Source: an uncultured Pelagibacteraceae bacterium | Lineage (GTDB): Bacteria; Pseudomonadota; Alphaproteobacteria; Pelagibacterales; Pelagibacteraceae | Direction of reading: 5' to 3' | Length of the DNA stretch: 64,000 nt | Assembly: GCA_902520335.1 (NCBI GenBank) | Contig: CABYNS010000001.1 | Span: 159,604 to 223,603 of the forward strand | Shown: piece by piece, positions 61,933 through 64,000 of the stretch | Numbering within the stretch: the first letter of the stretch is position 1 | How the letters are laid out: every line of letters starts with the position of its first letter | Notes under the pieces: model-generated | What the model was told of the DNA's origin: nothing | What the model saw: the letters and a program-made list of their open reading frames with translations, nothing else | Databases searched by the model: none | Position numbers and translations under genes: made by a program

Positions 61933-63030
61933 ATGAAAAATTATTTAAATTTTGAAACAGATATAAAAAATCTTGAAAATGAATTAGAAAAATTAAAAGA
62001 TCCTTTTAATCAAGAAGGGTTGACAGAAGTTGATACAAAAAAAATTTCTAAAACTCAGCAAGAAATAGATGAGAAGCTAAGAAATATTTATGAGAATTTA
62101 GATCCCTGGCAAATTACATTAGTTGCAAGGCACGAAGATAGACCTAAATCGAAGTTTTTAATTGATAGCTTGTTTGAAGATTTTATTCCATTGGAGGGTG
62201 ATAGATATTATGGAGAAGACAAATCAGTTATCACAGGTTTTGCAAAATTTAAAGGTCAATCTGTATTAGTAATTGGTCAAGAAAAGGGTGAAAATTTAGA
62301 AACTAGAATTGAGAGAAACTTTGGTATGATGAGACCAGAAGGTTATAGGAAAACAATTAGATTAATGGAACTAGCTGATAGGTTTAATATTCCAATTATA
62401 TCTTTTATAGATACTCCAGGTGCATATCCAGGAGTGGGAGCAGAGGAAAGAGGACAAGCAGAAGCAATCGCCAAGTCAATCGAGTGTTGTATGAAACTTA
62501 AAGTCCCAACTTTAGCTATAGTAATAGGTGAAGGTGGTTCAGGTGGAGCCATAGCTCTTGCATCGTCAAATAAAGTTTTAATGCTTGAAAATGCTATTTA
62601 TTCAGTAATATCACCTGAGGGATGTGCAACAATATTGTGGAGAGATCCAAAAAAAATGCTCGATGCTGCAAAAGCAATGAAACTATCTGCTCAAGACTTA
62701 TTAGAGCTAAATATTATTGATGAAATAATTCCAGAACCTTTAGGTGGTGCTCATAGAGACAGAGATATGATTTTAGAGAATATAAAAAATTCTATTTCTC
62801 AAAATTTAGATTTTTTTAAAACCTTAACTTCTGAAGAAATTCTTAATCATAGAAAAGATAAATTCTTAAAAATTGGAAGAAGCAAAGGATTTGTATCTAG
62901 CACTGAAAGTTTAAGCGCGATTCAAACTTCTGGATTAGATTTAAAAGAAATAATTAAATCCAAAAAAAATATTGCAACTGCTGTAACATTGGTAGTTATT
63001 ATAGCTGCTCTGACTTTATTTATTTTATAG
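61933..63030 (+). CDS. accA: Acetyl-CoA carboxylase carboxyltransferase subunit alpha, with hydrophobic C-terminal tail
   Basis: FEDFIPLEGDRYYGEDKSVI, GMMRPEGYRKTIRLMELADRF, DTPGAYPGVGAEERGQAEAIA, GEGGSGGAIAL; start set at Met 61933. Confidence 0.95.
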   Translation: MKNYLNFETDIKNLENELEKLKDPFNQEGLTEVDTKKISKTQQEIDEKLRNIYENLDPWQITLVARHEDRPKSKFLIDSLFEDFIPLEGDRYYGEDKSVITGFAKFKGQSVLVIGQEKGENLETRIERNFGMMRPEGYRKTIRLMELADRFNIPIISFIDTPGAYPGVGAEERGQAEAIAKSIECCMKLKVPTLAIVIGEGGSGGAIALASSNKVLMLENAIYSVISPEGCATILWRDPKKMLDAAKAMKLSAQDLLELNIIDEIIPEPLGGAHRDRDMILENIKNSISQNLDFFKTLTSEEILNHRKDKFLKIGRSKGFVSSTESLSAIQTSGLDLKEIIKSKKNIATAVTLVVIIAALTLFIL

Positions 63031-64000
63031 AGCTCCACAACATTTCTTGAATTTTTTACCAGATCCACAGGGACAAGGATCATTTCTACTTGTTTTTTTA
63101 CCAAGTTCTTTAAATTTTTCTTTTAATTGTCTCTGGTTTATTTTTTCAGTTGGTTCATTGTAAACTTTAAGATTCATCAATATTTTTACATAATCTAGTT
63201 TTAATTTGTCTAGTAAATTAGAAAATAAATCAAAAGCTTCTTTTTTATATTCTATAAGAGGATCTCTTTGTCCGTATGATCTAAGACCCACAACCTGTCT
63301 TAATTGTTCTAAGTATTGGATGTGTGATCTCCAATTAAAATCAATGGATTGTAAAAGAATTCTTTTTTCTATTTCTTTTGATTGATTTTCACCGAGAATT
63401 TTAGATCTTTCTTCTCTAGCAAATTTGAATTTTTCAAAAATTCTCTCTCTTAGTTTTGTATCACTCAAAGATATTAATTCATCATATTCATCATCGTTTA
63501 AACTTTTTCCAAAAATAGTCTTCAATCTATTGTTTAACTCATTATTTTTAGGATTCGATAATTTTTGAGTTTTTAGACTTATTATATTGTCCACTATTTC
63601 TGATAAAAAACTATCTGAATAATCAAAAATTTTTTCACTATCCATAGCATCTTTTCTTTGTGAAAATATTACATGTCTTTGATCATTTAAAACATTGTCA
63701 AATTTTATAAGGGTTTTTCTAATATCAAAATTTCGTGCCTCAACTTTTTGTTGTGCTCTCTCTAGCGCTTTATTTATCCATGGGTGATCTATACTTTCAC
63801 CATCTTTCAAGCCAAGTTTTTGAAGGATACTGTTCATAGACTCAGATCCAAAAATTCTCATAAGATCATCTTCTAAACTTACATAAAAAATAGAGCTTCC
63901 CTCGTCTCCTTGTCTACCCGATCTTCCTCTTGCTTGATTGTCTACTCTCCTAGATTCCATTCTTTCAGTTCCAATAACAAATAAACCTCCTATAGATTTA
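63025..64000 (-). CDS. secA: Preprotein translocase SecA (C-terminal part; continues beyond window)
   Basis: GTERMESRRVDNQARGRSGRQGDEGSS..., C-terminal SEC-C zinc motif NDPCPCGSGKKFKKCCGA. Confidence 0.96.
   Translation of the reverse strand, partial: KSIGGLFVIGTERMESRRVDNQARGRSGRQGDEGSSIFYVSLEDDLMRIFGSESMNSILQKLGLKDGESIDHPWINKALERAQQKVEARNFDIRKTLIKFDNVLNDQRHVIFSQRKDAMDSEKIFDYSDSFLSEIVDNIISLKTQKLSNPKNNELNNRLKTIFGKSLNDDEYDELISLSDTKLRERIFEKFKFAREERSKILGENQSKEIEKRILLQSIDFNWRSHIQYLEQLRQVVGLRSYGQRDPLIEYKKEAFDLFSNLLDKLKLDYVKILMNLKVYNEPTEKINQRQLKEKFKELGKKTSRNDPCPCGSGKKFKKCCGAL

Overview
AT-rich, very compact alphaproteobacterial segment that looks like SAR11/Pelagibacterales (taxonomy inferred from gene content, gene order and composition). 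About 60 protein genes are readable: pheT (partial), lepA, a three-gene glycan cassette next to tRNA-Ser, gyrB, a RegB-type histidine kinase, bolA-dnaJ-cobS-cobT, aroBK, def-fmt-truA, SET-domain and HDAC-like genes, dapED, argB, yidCD-rnpA-rpmH, dcd-murA-hisD-infA, cspA, tRNA-His-hisS-hisZ-hisG, rmuC plus two exonuclease-like genes, trxA, trpFBA-accD-folC, pyrF-ihfB-rpsA-aroA, lptB-lptC-kdsD, rnd, gcrA, argDF, cycM-kdsB-pheA, SRP RNA-dnaX-ybaB-recR, glcB, accA and secA (partial). RNA genes: tRNA-Ser(GGA), tRNA-Thr(GGU), tRNA-Phe(GAA), tRNA-His(GUG) and the SRP RNA. Four small ORFs missing from the supplied track were read by hand, plus rpmH. I found no CRISPR array, transposon or prophage. The strongest unusual signals are: (1) tRNA-Phe and tRNA-His both read as A18 in the D-loop and G55 in the T-loop instead of the near-universal G18/U55, and tRNA-Thr has G54/G58; (2) a phage/MGME1-like PD-(D/E)XK exonuclease next to an ExoI-like exonuclease and rmuC; (3) a His-rich 33-codon ORF upstream of tRNA-His-hisS-hisZ-hisG; (4) a SET methyltransferase next to an HDAC-like deacetylase; (5) no visible glycine riboswitch upstream of glcB; (6) an AccA with a C-terminal hydrophobic tail. 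All homology calls come from reading protein motifs, not from searches.
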